A stretch of DNA of 64,000 nucleotides from Forficula auricularia. Lineage: Eukaryota > Arthropoda > Insecta > Dermaptera > Forficulidae. Position numbers and translations under genes: made by a program. Shown piece after piece: positions 35,812 to 47,514 of the stretch. The DNA is taken from positions 1,798,001 to 1,862,000 of the forward strand of contig JALMQS010000852.1 in the NCBI GenBank assembly GCA_024734495.1. Direction: 5' to 3'. The number at the start of each line of letters is the position of its first letter. Position 1 is the first letter of the stretch. The notes beneath the pieces were generated by a model. It searched no databases. It was not told the DNA's origin and was given only the letters and a program-made list of their open reading frames with translations.

Positions 35812-36429
35812 CATATTCTGCCTGTATATATAAACAAAGAGAATTTATCTTTGCTTAAATATTTTTTTAAGTCGATGTAGATTTTATATTCAATTAAAAA
35901 TTATCTTTATTATTATTATTATTTTACTCAGCCAAGAATGATGGTTCAGTTGAATAAAATAATTAAATCAATTATTTATTTAAAAAATACATTTTTAAAT
36001 ATTTTTTTAAACTATAAATAAGACTTAGTATTTTATATCTAGAATTTGTTATTATTAAAAATTTAAATATATGTACAGAAATTGAAAAAATTAAATACAT
36101 TTTTATTATTCGTAATACATCTATTACCTTATCGCCCATTGACTATAACAATATATTGAAGTACAATTATTATTTTTAACTGACTTTAAAAAAGGAGGAG
36201 GTTCTTAATTCGACTGATTTTTTTTTTTAATCTTATTGATGAGAGAAGGAGATACACCAGAAGGTGCATCCCCTAAAGGCCAGTATGGGATGGCCCCTCC
36301 ATCGTGAAAAGAACAGAGTAGAAGGAAAGAAGTCGGGATCACGAGCCAAATCTCAGAAAGTTAGATACAATCCAATTTACTAATTTTTTTAAGGGCTTTG
36401 AGCAGTGGTAAATTCTGCGTGCGATAAAT

Positions 36430-37015
36430 TAGGTTAAATTTTATCTCCCCATTGTGAACCGATTTTAATTATTTTTTTGCATTGGGTTCAGTATAGTTTC
36501 CGATTGGTCCCGTTTTTTTTTCATTGGTATTGGACCTGTTTTGTTATGTTTGTTCACGCATAATTCCTTTGTTTATGAACCGATATCAATGATTCTTTCT
36601 GCGTTTGGATCAGTATAGCTCCAGGATAGTCAAGATACCCAACTATTTATTTATTTTATGTATGTTCAGTGAGAACTTTTTGACACGTTGACCGATTTCG
36701 ATGATTCTTTTTTCATTTCAAAGGGGGTACCTTAGGGGTGGTCCCATATTAATTTGGTCAAGTTCTGATGATATGATCAATGACGAAATAACGTAAATCT
36801 CCAATTCTTATGAGGAAATAATCGAAATTATAACAAATAAAATCTTTTATAAAAAAAAAAACAATCTTAAAACGTTCATTTAAAACCCGCAAATGTTTCG
36901 AGATAATTTTTATATTTATGAATTAAATTTTATTATCATTTTCTGATTCATTCGCCCGACGCTTTCTCTTACGAGATGCATGCAAGGTATTATATTAAGT
37001 CACTATTAATAACCT
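36430..37015 (+). repeat. Left arm of a long inverted repeat (36.4-40.8 kb)
   Basis: Matches the complement of 40065-40775 over about 550 bp, from gtgaaccgattttaattatt to tattaagtcactattaata. The right arm carries an extra 217-bp insertion. The unrelated stretch 36220-36430 lies just outside. Confidence 0.8.
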
Positions 37016-37269
37016 TTATTAGAAATTTTTTTTTCAAATTTGAGATTTCTTTATGTAAGGATCAAAAGGAGAAAAATATTCTATTCTGGTTCAAAAACAG
37101 GGTTGCCTCATTCTATATATGTTATTTCTGTTTTATATCTAATTAAATTGTTAATATAAAAAGAAAAGAAAGAAAATTTGTTTTTGTGAATGTGCCAAAT
37201 TTTTTTTGAAATTTGTGTTCTGATGGTCTTCAATGGTAACGAAGATAATAAGAAAATTTAGACGAATGT

Positions 37270-37350
37270 GTGACATGGCTATTTGAAGCCCTGAAGAAGT
37301 CGGCAAAGTAGACGAAACGTTGGTTGATAAATAAAAAAGTCACACATAAA
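37270..37350 (+). repeat. Penelope-type tail motif
   Basis: CTGAAGA (37291-37297), stem GTC..GAC, GAAAC (37314-37318), GTTGG, then ttgataaataaaaaagt. Confidence 0.55.
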
Positions 37351-38164
37351 AACTTGTCCTTTATTTCCTATTATAAACTTTCAAATTAATACAAATTATG
37401 GACGGAAATGATAATAACAATTAAAAATTATAAAAGATTTCAAAAGAAATTCAATTGGACAATCTCGTCTGAAATATTGAAAAAAAAGAAGCAAGTCAAT
37501 TAAACACGAAGACTCTAATTGACAAATTTGCTCTAAACGAAAAATCATTTAAATAACTTTTTATACTTTTGTTTTTATTCAAATATGTTTTGTTTTTTAT
37601 TTATAATCAGTTTTCTTTTAAACGTTTAATACTCGTATCTTTGTATTTTAAAATCCTTAAATATATATATGTAAGGGGGAGTTCATTCTTATTGGCTCGT
37701 AGTGGTCAAATAACACACGTATTTTATAGTTAAAATTATTTATTTACAAAAAGAGGGTTTACAAATCAAAATCTCTAGAGGTAAATCATCTTAAAACATC
37801 ACCATTAATACGTCGTAATGGGTTACTCAAATCAACAACCATGTCATCTTAAAAAATCAACTAAGAACTAGCAACTCTCGTTGTTAACTGCCTGTCTTTC
37901 ATTTGCAACTCACATTCACACATGCATATGAGTGGTAGTGGGGGTGCACTGTCAATCGACAACCCGTCGAAACAAGTTGTCATAATAATATTTATGACAT
38001 GCTTTTAGCCTAAAAGTGTCGGCAATCTATACAGGGCCTGGAACACAGAAGATGGCCTTTCGAAAGAACAACGGGCTGTAATCACTTGACTGGGCACGTG
38101 CTAACCATATGCTCTTAATAAAACAGAAATTAAGAAAATTCAATTAAATAATTTCCCACATATA

Positions 38165-39305
38165 CTGGGTGAGTTTTTTTTTATCTTGAGACAGTCTTAT
38201 AACTCAAAAACAATGTATTATATGAAAAAAGTTTCAAATAAAAGTTTATTTATATCAGAGGTGAAACTGAACTACGCTAGTCTTTGTCGACCAAGCTTTC
38301 AAGGGTATTTTGAGGTCAAGTTCTGTTTTTTAAATGGAAACCTATATGTTTCTGTACTTATTCTGAATCTACATAAAAAACTGAAAAACTTTTATTAGAA
38401 CTATTTTTTTATATGACATCAAATAAAAAAATATTAAATCAATTAGATCTCAAAAAAAAATTATAATAATTATTTTTAACAATCATTCAACTTAATTATC
38501 AAATAATAATGATCAAAATTTAATTATTAAGTAAATAATTTAATAATTTTGCGACACTGTTTTGTGAGACATTCCAGAGTGTCTTCTGGATGAATTCGAG
38601 TTCCAATTTCTTTTTTTTTTATTTAACAGATTTTCAACATAATAAGATGAAGCTTGTAAGTGTTCTATCAGGAAAACGCTCGGAATCCATTTCAATAGCA
38701 GCCCCATAACACTTCTTCCACATTCACCATAAATTATAAGACCATTTCAATACTTTCTTCAACAAAAAATGCTCCAGTTTTATTATAGTAATACAATAGG
38801 TATAACTATCTACTGAAATGATACGAGAAATAAACTTTTTTAAGATCAAAAATTTTAAGTAGTTCTATTAAGTAGAAAATAATCACTTAAATCTGCGTAT
38901 AATGAAGTTTTAATATAATTATAAACACATTTTCATTGTTGTGACTTCGATTTAATAATTAATTATTTGATCATTATTAATTGATAATTAAGTTAAATAA
39001 TTGTTAAAAATAATTAAGATTTTTTTGAGATCTAATTAATTTAATATTTTTTTTTATTTGCTGTCATATAAAAAATTAGTTCTAATAAAAGTGTTCAGTT
39101 TTTTTTTGTAGATTCAGAATATGTACAGAAACATATAGGTTTCCATTTAAAAAACAGAACTTGATCTCGAAATTCCTTTGAAAGCTTGTTCTAGGTCGAC
39201 AAACAATAGCGTAGTTTAGTTTCCCACCTGAGATAAATAAACTTTTTTTATATAATGAACTGTTTTTGTTTTACAAGACTGTCTCAAGATAAAAAACTCA
39301 CTCGG
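38165..39305. mobile_element. Palindromic element with long inverted arms and TATA duplication
   Basis: 1141 bp. Ends CTGGGTGAGTTTTTTTTTA and complement, arms of about 380 bp, flanked by TATA (38161-38164, 39306-39309). It is non-coding, and the short frames inside are arm sequence. The full version of the family seen at 24690 and 34430. Confidence 0.75.
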
Positions 39306-39639
39306 TATATATAGTTCATTTAATATATCTATTTCATAATCTGCTCTTAAGTTAAAAACTAATTTTTCTTTGTATAAACAGTTGAAATAAAAAAAATGTT
39401 AGTATATAGGGGACCCGTTGTTGGAATTTGCTTATGGGCCTAAAAAATCTAGTTAGGCCACTGTATGTGAGCATTGTTTCAGCTTGAAACAGCACCTAAC
39501 TCTTTAAAAATATTAAAATGATTAATTAATATATAATTAAATATGTGATAATGGTATGAAAATTGAAAATAAATAAATGAAAATATTTGTAGATCATAAT
39601 CAATGCTCGTAAATAATTTGTAACTTTAAAAAAATAATT

Positions 39640-40060
39640 TTTATAAAAAAAAATAAAACCAACTTCAAAAAAATTAAATGCACAAATAAAATAATAAGAA
39701 CTCAAAAATCAAATAAAATGCACTAAAATGTATAAAATAATTATCTAATTTAGTTACAACTAAACGACAAAATATTAACATGAAATCACTTTTTGAAGTC
39801 GGTGCCAAACATACATTTTATGAATCAAACTCGACGGATTTTACTTAGTACAATTGGTGGGTACGCTCGCTTATATAGTTTGTTTAGCACACCAGCTTCA
39901 AAAAGTGTAAATATATTTATTTCATCGTTTAGTTGTAACTAAATTAGATAATTAATATTTTATACCTTTTAGTGCATTTTATTTTATTTTATAGTTCTTA
40001 TTATTTTATTTGTTGCATTTAATTTTTTTGAAGTCGCTTTTATTTTTTATAAAAATTATT
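39640..40060. repeat. Second palindrome, arms about 160 bp
   Basis: Arms around cttcaaaaaaattaaatgca / tgcatttaatttttttgaag, with tagttacaactaaacga and its complement inside. Confidence 0.75.
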
Positions 40061-40064
40061 TTTA

Positions 40065-40775
40065 CTTTTCTCTTTTTAGTGATGTTATTAATAGTGACTT
40101 AATATAATACTTTGTACGCATCTCGCAAGAGAAAGGGTCGGGCGAATGAATCAGAAAATGATAAAAAAATAAAATTCATAAATATAGAAATTCTCTAGAA
40201 ACTTTTGCGGGTTTTAAATGAACGTTTTAAGATTGATTCTTTATAAAAGATTTTATTTAACATAATTTATAGTTATATTCTAATCTCCCAAGAGGAAACA
40301 TGAAGAAAAAGACATTAGGTATATATTTTTCAAAATTTTCTATGTATAAATCTTAATTTGTAACTAATTTGAAATATTTGTGATAGACTGATGATGAAGG
40401 CAATGCCTTCGAAACTATAGTCTCTAGAAATAATTAAAAATTATTTTATTTAAAAAACAGAAGACTCTCATTTTATTTTATTTTTAACCTAAAATTTCGA
40501 TTATTTGCTCATAAGAATTGAAAATTTACGTTAATTCGTCATTGATCATATCATCAGAACTTGACCAAATTAATATATGGGACCACTCCTAAGGTACCTT
40601 CTTTCCAATATTAAAAAGAGTTATCGAAATCGGTTCATAAACAAAGAAGTTATGCCTGAACAAACATAGCAAAAAAGGTCCAGTACCAATGAAAAAAACG
40701 GACCCAATCGGAAACTAGACTGAACCTAATGCAAAAAAATCATCAAAATCGGTTCACAAGTGGCGAAGATGAAGT
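40065..40775 (-). repeat. Right arm of the long inverted repeat
   Basis: Complement of 36430-37015, interrupted at 40281-40497 by a Penelope-type tail element. Confidence 0.8.
40281..40497 (+). repeat. Penelope-type tail element with hammerhead-like core (copy 3)
   Basis: Same limits (attctaatctcccaagagg ... taacctaaaat) as 56145-56360. CTGATGA at 40388-40394, stem GAAGGC/GCCTTC, GAAACTATAGTC at 40411-40422. Confidence 0.7.
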
Positions 40776-41515
40776 CGGTTAAAAGTTATGTTAGTGGTCC
40801 GCAATATCTAAAGGGTTTCTTAAAACAAAAATCGAAGAAAGCTGATATTTCTAATAAAATAGTCTCACTAGTCTGGACCAAACTCAACCAAATTTTGTAT
40901 ACATAATCAGTGGGCCCCCAGAAAACTAAAAATGCAAAAACTAACCGGGGATGTTGCCTAGGCTACTCCACTGGTTCTTGTACAATGTTTGTATTCCTAA
41001 AACAGAAAACTGAGAGATATTAAGTTTTTTAATTTTAATTTGAAATCATAATTCAGGCAAAATGAAAAAAATTATAATTAAGTTTATTATTTATTACTAG
41101 TGCGCCTCTAGGTTTATACACTTTTGATTGAACAAATTTATATTTGCCTCTGGTCACAAAGAAACGATAGAACATAAATCCCTAAAATAAATGTCTGCAT
41201 TTTTCTTATAGAATGAAAAAGACTTATATCATAATTATTCTCTTAATTTTTAACTATAAATATATATATATTTAATTTTAAATTTACTTTTATTTTAATT
41301 ATTATATTTATTCTGTTTTGATTTAGGTTGGCAATTAATTAAGATGGCTGTTTCAAATCGCAATTATTTGACATCTAATTATTTACAATTCAACTTTATA
41401 TTAAATTAATATAATTTATTATAATCGTAAGTTTTGATATTGAATATATTTTTCAAAATAATTTTTAGCTTTGTTATCATTTCAATATTTTTATTTTCAC
41501 CCATTTTTGTTAAAA
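40776..41515. other. Unassigned, short Helitron-like fragment at 40865-40945
   Basis: Contains ggaccaaactcaaccaaatt and aaaatgcaaaaac phrases of the Helitron-like family. No other signal. Confidence 0.45.
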
Positions 41516-41518
41516 CTA

Positions 41519-41935
41519 TTCTACCCTCACCGACTCCCTCGAATCGCTGGCTCATCGAAGAAATGTCTCTGCCCTTTCCCTTTTCTATAGATACTATCAC
41601 GGCAGGTGCTCTGATGAGATAAAATCAATAATTCCTCCCAAAGCATGCTTTGCACGTAGCACGCGTTTTGCCGACTCCCAACACTCTTTCGCGGTCAAAT
41701 TAGAAAAGTGCCGGACCACTTCATTCGCCAATACATATATCCCCATGACTTCAAGGAACTGGAACTCTCTCCCAGCCTCCATCTTTCCCAGCACCTATAA
41801 TCTTCAAACCTTCAAAACCGGAGTGCATAGACACTTTCCCTTCTCTTCGGTAATGCAAGGGTCTTTCGAGATCCATAGGGCTGCATCTTTACTGGTGCAC
41901 CCCTTCTTGCATTCGATTGCATTAAAAAAAAAAAT
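41519..41935 (+). pseudogene. Jockey-like LINE 3' fragment
   Basis: The plus-strand frame near 41745-41930 reads MTSRNWNSLPASIFPSTYNL and QTFKTGVHRH, the usual C-terminal end of jockey-like reverse transcriptase ORFs. It is a near-identical but inverted copy of 42998-43440. The upstream RT core is missing and stops are frequent. Confidence 0.7.
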
Positions 41936-42363
41936 GAATTCTTTGCAATATAAGATGATATCACTATTTATTATTTTTTTACTTTTATTTAAATATTAAT
42001 CTTTATTTGACCTTTTCAATGGTTATCAATCTCAAATTAAAACATACAATTTAATATAAGAGTTCATATTGCCGATAGAAGTTGACTTCAGTATTTTATA
42101 TTCAATTTGGGAAAAGTCATTCTAATGCCCTTCGAATTTTGAAGAAATTCAAATTCTTCTTCAAAATTCAAATCATTCAACTAGTTTTATTTAAATTATT
42201 ATATGCACTGCTGGATTAGGAATAGCTCACAACCTGGGCAAACCCTTGGTAGTATATCACATATATGTGCCAGAAAAACCCTTTTTTTAGTAAAAACGGG
42301 TTCTTACTAATTAAAATAAGTTTCAATGAATACCTTTGTGGCAACTAGAGTTTACTGATCTTG

Positions 42364-42461
42364 TCAAACAAATAAATAATATATATACAGATATATCATC
42401 TTGATATATATGTGTATATGTTTATTTGCATCAAGCAGAGGACAATCTCTGTTTCTCTTTG
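42364..42461 (+). mobile_element. Foldback retroposon-like family, 5'-truncated copy with 12-bp target duplication
   Basis: Lacks the ttgaaaagttttt leader and the left arm. Keeps the loop and right arm ending ctctgtttctctttg. Flanked by TTACTGATCTTG (42352-42363 and 42462-42473). Removing it restores the foldback sequence. Confidence 0.8.
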
Positions 42462-42676
42462 TTACTGATCTTGGTTGAGTTTGATCCAAAGGTCTAGAAT
42501 CTTCATTTGCGAACTTCCTCCACATTTTGGGTGTTAATTTTCAAGATTTTTTAAACCAAAATGTCAAAAATTATATCCTCTACAACTTTGCTTCTAATTT
42601 TGGACATTTTCGTTTAAAAAATCTTGAAAATTAACACCCAAAATGAGGCGTAAGGTCAAAAATGAAGATTCTAGAC

Positions 42677-44417
42677 CAGTGGTTCCCAACCCTTTGTGGC
42701 CATCGCCCCTTTCTGGAGGTTGACTAACACCTTTCGGCCCCTTTTATTTTCATTGTATGCCTAATTTTAATTTAATAAATCAGTTTTATTATTTTAAACA
42801 ATTTTATTACCGTATATAAAAACAACCAGTTTTAATCGGTCACTCTTAAATAAAATAGAAAAAAATTAATAATCTTCAAATCTTGATTCCATGTTAGTTT
42901 TTAACTGGTCAAGGTGATCAGTAAAAATTAGGATTTGTCTTATGGCAGTTCATAAGTCTCGTTATCTTATACTGAACACTTTTTAAGGGTCGGAAACTGA
43001 ACCAGCTCTTTTTTTTTAATGCAATCGAATGCAAGAAGGGGTGCACCAGTAAAGATGCAGCTCCTATGGATCTCGAAAGACCCTTGCATTACCGAAGAGA
43101 AGGGAAAGTTGATTAAGTGAGATGGTGGTAGGTGTTTATGCACTCGGGTTTTGAAGGTTTGAAGATTATAAGTGCTGGGAGAGAGTTCCAGTTCTTTGAT
43201 GTCATGGGGATATATGTATTGGCGAATGAAGTGGTCCGGCACTTTTCTAATTTGACCGTGAAAGAGTGTTGGGAGTCGGCAAAACGCGTGCTACGTGCAA
43301 AGCATGCTTTAGGGGGAATTATTAATTTTATCTCATCAGAGCACCTGCCGTGATAGTATCTATAGAAAAGGGAAAGGGCAGAGATATTTCTTCGATGAGC
43401 TAGCGAGTCAAGGGAGTCGGTGAGGGTAGAATCGTCAATGCGTCGCCTGTGGAACGATATTGTCTAAATGCATATTGCCTATCGTGAATTAATTTATTAT
43501 TTTCTAAGTGACGAAGGACGTGTTGGTTTATAACCAATTCCATTATTTTGGAAAGAACACAGGTGATCGCGATAGGTCTGTAATTAGAGATTTGTGAAGA
43601 GTCTCCTTTTTTAGGAATAGGTGTGACTCTGGCTATTTTCCATCTTTTGGGTAATATGCCAGATTCGTAAGAGAGTTAGAATAGCTTGGATAAAATAGGG
43701 GCAAGTTCAGGGGCGCGTTTTTTAATGAGAATTTGTGGGATGTCATCCGGGCCAGCGGCGGAGTTGGATTTTAATTTATTAATGGCTTTTATGATTATTT
43801 GGGGCCTGAAAAGCCCATGAGGTTGGTTTGGGGGGTATAAGTGGGCGGGTTAAGCCCTTTGTCATCTAAAGTGGAGTTAGTGGTGAAATAGAAGTCTAGT
43901 GATTCAGCTTTTTCAGTGGGGGGTCGTGGCCACTGAACTATTTTGGTGGAAGAGGGTTGGAAGTGAGGGAGACGCGAAATTTCTATTTATTGCCTTGTGT
44001 AAAGAGAAAAAGGCTCGTTTTCCATTGGAGCAAGATGCGAGAAGGTCAGCTATCCTCTGATCGAATGATTTTTTTGCATGAACTTCGCCATTTATCTTTA
44101 CGGCCAATATCAAACTTGGCGATGAATGATGAAATAATTTCTTTGGCCTTGATAAGGTTCATCTTTTCCCTTAAGCCTTTTATTGACTTCGTTCATTTTT
44201 TCAAAAACATCTGTAAGGTACACAAGTTCCAACTTGCATTGCTTCAAATTCTCACTTCTTTCCTCAAAATAATCTTGCACGACTTCTACTGTACATTACT
44301 ATTTTAATTTCCCCCCTTTGAATACTCATCGCCCCCAAATCGCCCTCGCTTATTTATTGCCCCCCTGATAACCCAAATCGCCCACTTGGGGGCGATGGCC
44401 CCCAGGTTGGGAACCAC
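42677..44417 (-). mobile_element. hAT transposon relic 3 (SCAND3/ZBED5-like), split by a LINE
   Basis: Left end CAGTGGTTCCCAACCCTT, right end AGGTTGGGAACCAC. The last TG and target duplication are missing, so the right edge is eroded. The minus strand from about 44300 to 43960 reads LVYLTDVFEKMNEVNKRLKG and FDQRIADLLA, characteristic of SCAND3/ZBED5-type hAT proteins. The region 42998-43985 is a foreign LINE. Confidence 0.7.
42998..43985 (-). pseudogene. Jockey-like LINE fragment: partial RT and 3' end
   Basis: The minus strand reads KLKSNSAAGPDDIPQILIKK, then ILPKRWKIARVTPIPKKGDS and SNYRPIAITCVLSKIMELVI, the RT fingers and palm of jockey/CR1-like LINEs. It then breaks off and resumes in the 3' terminal part shared with 41519-41935. 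It has an in-frame stop and a large internal deletion, including the catalytic FADD box. Inserted in the hAT relic. Confidence 0.75.
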
Positions 44418-44559
44418 CTTTGCATCAAACTATCAACATTAGTAAATTTTAGTTGCCACAGAGGTATTCAGTGAAACGCGTTTTAACTAGTAAGAACCAG
44501 TTCTTACTAAAAAATGGATTTTTACTGCAACATATATACATAGGTATTTATTTAAAAAA

Positions 44560-45060
44560 AAATCATTTCTGGCTTTGCCCCTTTTATTATTTTATATATA
44601 CATTTTTTGATCAAACTTAACAAAGTTAGAATAGTCCTTGACTTTATCTGAAAACTGAAATACCTATATTTATATATTAATTGATACAAAATCAAATTTC
44701 ATTCAGTTTCATCTGCATTTTATTAAAACATTTGTTTATCATTTTTTCAGATTCTTTACTCTCAATTATGGCTGGCTTCTGTGAAATCTGGTTCTCTTTC
44801 TTAAATGCATTTGGTTTCTATTTTAAATTCATCTTTATCATTCAAAAATTGTGTTCAAACTGAAGACAAAAGGATACTCCGATCACTTACCATCATTATG
44901 CAAAGGTACTATATAGTATATCATATATATATATTTATTATTAAAAAAAATCATTTCTCTGGCTTTGCTCCTTTTATTATTTTATATACAACTTTTGATC
45001 AAACTTAACAAAGATAGAATAGTCTTTGACTCTAACTGAAAGCTGAAATATCTATATCTT
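44560..45060 (+). repeat. Dispersed repeat (copy 1; partner 48075-48370)
   Basis: ttatcattttttcagattct ... gacaaaaggata ... accatcattatgcaaaggta is shared at about 90 percent by eye. A partial duplication of aaaaatcatttctggctttg exists within this copy. Confidence 0.8.
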
Positions 45061-45360
45061 TTTTTTTTCTTTTATTTAATGACCTCGGAAATGAATCCAT
45101 TTTCCCAGCTCCTTTTTTTTAATGTTACAATATTTACATTTTTATAATACATCGTATATACACAATTATAGTCATTTATAAAGTTTAAAATTTTGAAATT
45201 TATATAAATAGTTTGGATGCTATTACTAGTTTTATTATTACCTCTTGTATGTCGGATATATGACAGTCAGGATTGAAGTATGTAAGAATTAATTTCATTG
45301 ACGTAGAGAATGGTATTTTTCGACAAGAGTAGTGTAGAATAAATCTCAACCAAAACATTC

Positions 45361-45535
45361 TTTGAATAAAGGCTAAGTTCGAAAGTAGTGAAATCCAGTG
45401 CGTAACCAAGTTATATTCTCCAAGAATAATTAAGTTGAAAGATCTAATATTTTCTCAATTTAATTATTCTTGGCGAATTTAACTTGGCTACACACTAGAT
45501 TTCACTGCTTTTTCGAACTTGGCCTGTTTGTGTAC
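45361..45535. repeat. Foldback repeat
   Basis: Arms aggctaagttcgaaagtagt and complement near 45515; the inner arms pair ccaagaataattaa with ttaattattcttgg. Confidence 0.75.
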
Positions 45536-45539
45536 GGCC

Positions 45540-46020
45540 AAGCTAAGCTAATGCTCAAACTTGGCGTGCGCACGTTGTGCTCTTTGATCAATCGCTTTAG
45601 CGTTTTTTGAGCACCCCAGAAAGATGTGATCGCCATCACCCATTTGGGTGCTTTCACAATCACTAAAAGGAGTGTCTCTCAGTTGGAATTGGAAAAGTTT
45701 TCTGGGGGTAGCCGCGTGACCCATTCTCAACCTTACAATTAGAACGATTAACTTTTTATATAAACGACTGTCATGAAACCATGAGACTGATCCAATTCTG
45801 GGTATTACAGACTACAAATAGGAACCCCTCGACTCTGAAGAGGAAACCCAAAATTCTTGCCACAATTGAATAGATTTTTTTAACACTATTAATAGCATCT
45901 ACCTAGATGAGGTGAGGCCCATGTTCAATGAAGCCCCATCCGTGACAACTAAAGTACCTACAAATTCATTAGGCTGGATACCCAGATGAGAGGGACACCA
46001 GAGAAATTCAACTCTTTTAT
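45540..46020 (-). pseudogene. LINE fragment: RNase H and C-terminal Cys-rich region
   Basis: The minus strand reads VEFLWCPSHLGIQPNEFVG (45935-46000), matching the WxPSHxGIxGNE motif of LINE RNase H domains. Further down, RLRMGHAATPRKLFQF and DGDHIFLGCSKN match the RLRxGH...DxxHIxFxC end of jockey/I-type LINE ORF2. Frames are broken between the two parts. Confidence 0.65.
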
Positions 46021-46232
46021 TCGTTTTGGACATAGATCATAAATTTGATAAATTAAATAGTTATCTGACTTGACAGAAAATCAAGAGTTTATAAATTAGG
46101 AAAGAGAGGAATTGAGCCAGTAAAGGAAGCCTCTGTCGAATAAAAACTCCAAATTATAGAAAACAGTTTCGGATTTAATTAGATAATGCCATCTTCAGTT
46201 CTAATGAACTGTAATGAGCATATAATGTAATA

Positions 46233-47513
46233 GGTGTACAACTTTGCTTCCGCCGTTTCGCAATAGATGGCTGTAGCGGTAAGTGGTAGTCGAAATAAAT
46301 AGATCGTAGATGTCATACAATAAGCTTAGGAATTTGTAAACATAACCCCATCGAAATATTAGTCGATTTGTGTCTGCATCACAAAGTTATTCTCGATTAA
46401 ACATGTCAGCTTACGAGCCAAATTCTCGTCATTTGCGGGGGGTTTTAATTTTCTGCTTTAATATGAAGAAATCTGCGCCTGAGGCTCATCGAATGCTCTC
46501 AAATACCTATGGTGAGGCCGCTATTAGTGAAAGAACGTGCCGAGAGTGGTTTCAACGCTTCAAAAACGGTGATTTTGACGTCGAAGACCAGCATGGCGGT
46601 GGAAGAGAGAAGGTTTTCAAAGATGCAGAATTGGAGGCATTACTTGATCAAGACTCGTGTCAAACGCAACAAGAATTGGCAGGATCATTGGGAGTGACGC
46701 AACAAGCCATTTCAAAACGCCTAAAAGTAATGGGAATGATTCAGAAACAAGGAAATTGGGTGCCGTACGAGTTGAAGCCGAGAGATGGTGAACGGCGTTT
46801 GTTTGCTTGTGAACAGCTGCTTGCAAGGCAAAGACGGAAGGGATTTCTGCATCGCATTGTGACTGGGAACGAAAAATGGGTTCATTACGATAATCCCAAG
46901 CGCAGAAAATCATGGGGATATCCCGGCCATGCTTCCACGTCGACGGCCAAACCGAATATTCACGGTTCTAAGGTCATGCTCAGTATTTGCTGGGACCAGC
47001 TCGGCGTAGTGTATTATGAGTTGTTAAAACCGACTGAAACAATCACAGGCGATCGTTATCGAACGCAATTAATGCGTTTGAGCCGAGCATTGAAAGACAA
47101 ACGGCCGCAATACAACAAGAGACATGATAAAGTGATTTTACAGCATGACAATGCTCGACCCCATGTTGCGAAAGTGGTCAAGACATACTTGGAAACGTTG
47201 AAATGGGAAGTTCTACCCCACCCGCCGTATTCTCCAGACGTTGCTCCCTCGGACTATCACTTGTTTCGATCAATGGCACACGGCCTGGCTGACCAGCACT
47301 TCCGGTCTTATGAAGAAGTGAAAAATTGGATCGATTCGTGGATCGCTTCAAAAGATGACCAGTTTTTTCAACGCGGGATTCGTACGCTGCCCGAAAGATG
47401 GGAGAAAGTAGTGGCCAGTGATGGACAATACTTTGAATCATAAATGTATAACCAGTTTTTTACAATAAAGCCTCGAATTTCGGACAAAAACGGCGGAAGC
47501 AAAGCTGTACACC
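46233..47513 (+). mobile_element. mariner (mauritiana-type), full length
   Basis: 1281 bp. Terminal repeats GGTGTACAACTTTGCTTCCG (46233 on) and CGGAAGCAAAGCTGTACACC (to 47513) match in 24 of about 26 positions. A TA precedes the left end. The right flank is CTTTA, so the target duplication is not exact. It carries one uninterrupted transposase frame. Confidence 0.9.
46403..47443 (+). CDS. mariner transposase with catalytic D156N
   Basis: Intact 346-codon frame from the Met of MSAYEPNSRHLRG. An earlier in-frame Met at 46370 would add 11 residues, but the shorter product fits the usual 345-346 residues. It has N-terminal HTH domains, the linker WVPYEL, the catalytic region, HDNARPH with D249, and YSPDVAPSDYHLF with D284 (spacing D34D). 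The first catalytic residue lies in TGNEKW instead of TGDEKW: codon 156 is AAC (46868-46870). In Mos1 the triad is D156, D249, D284. The enzyme should bind its ends and dimerise but not cut, an inference from family knowledge. Otherwise it is free of stops and frameshifts, so the loss is recent or the copy has been retained. Confidence 0.93.
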   Translation: MSAYEPNSRHLRGVLIFCFNMKKSAPEAHRMLSNTYGEAAISERTCREWFQRFKNGDFDVEDQHGGGREKVFKDAELEALLDQDSCQTQQELAGSLGVTQQAISKRLKVMGMIQKQGNWVPYELKPRDGERRLFACEQLLARQRRKGFLHRIVTGNEKWVHYDNPKRRKSWGYPGHASTSTAKPNIHGSKVMLSICWDQLGVVYYELLKPTETITGDRYRTQLMRLSRALKDKRPQYNKRHDKVILQHDNARPHVAKVVKTYLETLKWEVLPHPPYSPDVAPSDYHLFRSMAHGLADQHFRSYEEVKNWIDSWIASKDDQFFQRGIRTLPERWEKVVASDGQYFES

Positions 47514-47514
47514 C

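Larger units (their letters stand above)
42300..44540. repeat. Foldback element (copy 2), interrupted by several insertions
   Basis: Left part 42300-42676 and right part 44418-44540 match the foldback at 2900-3290 (gtctagaatcttcatttg; gaggtattcagtgaaacgc). Inserted are a small retroposon-like copy (42364-42461) and the hAT relic. Confidence 0.65.

Noticed and set aside
43957..44307. 116-codon plus-strand frame
   Set aside because: Antisense of the hAT transposase remnant, which has recognisable motifs on the minus strand.
46370..46402. Upstream Met (46370) as mariner start
   Set aside because: It would add 11 residues beyond the normal family length. The Met at 46403 aligns with Mos1 numbering so that the catalytic sites fall at 156, 249 and 284.
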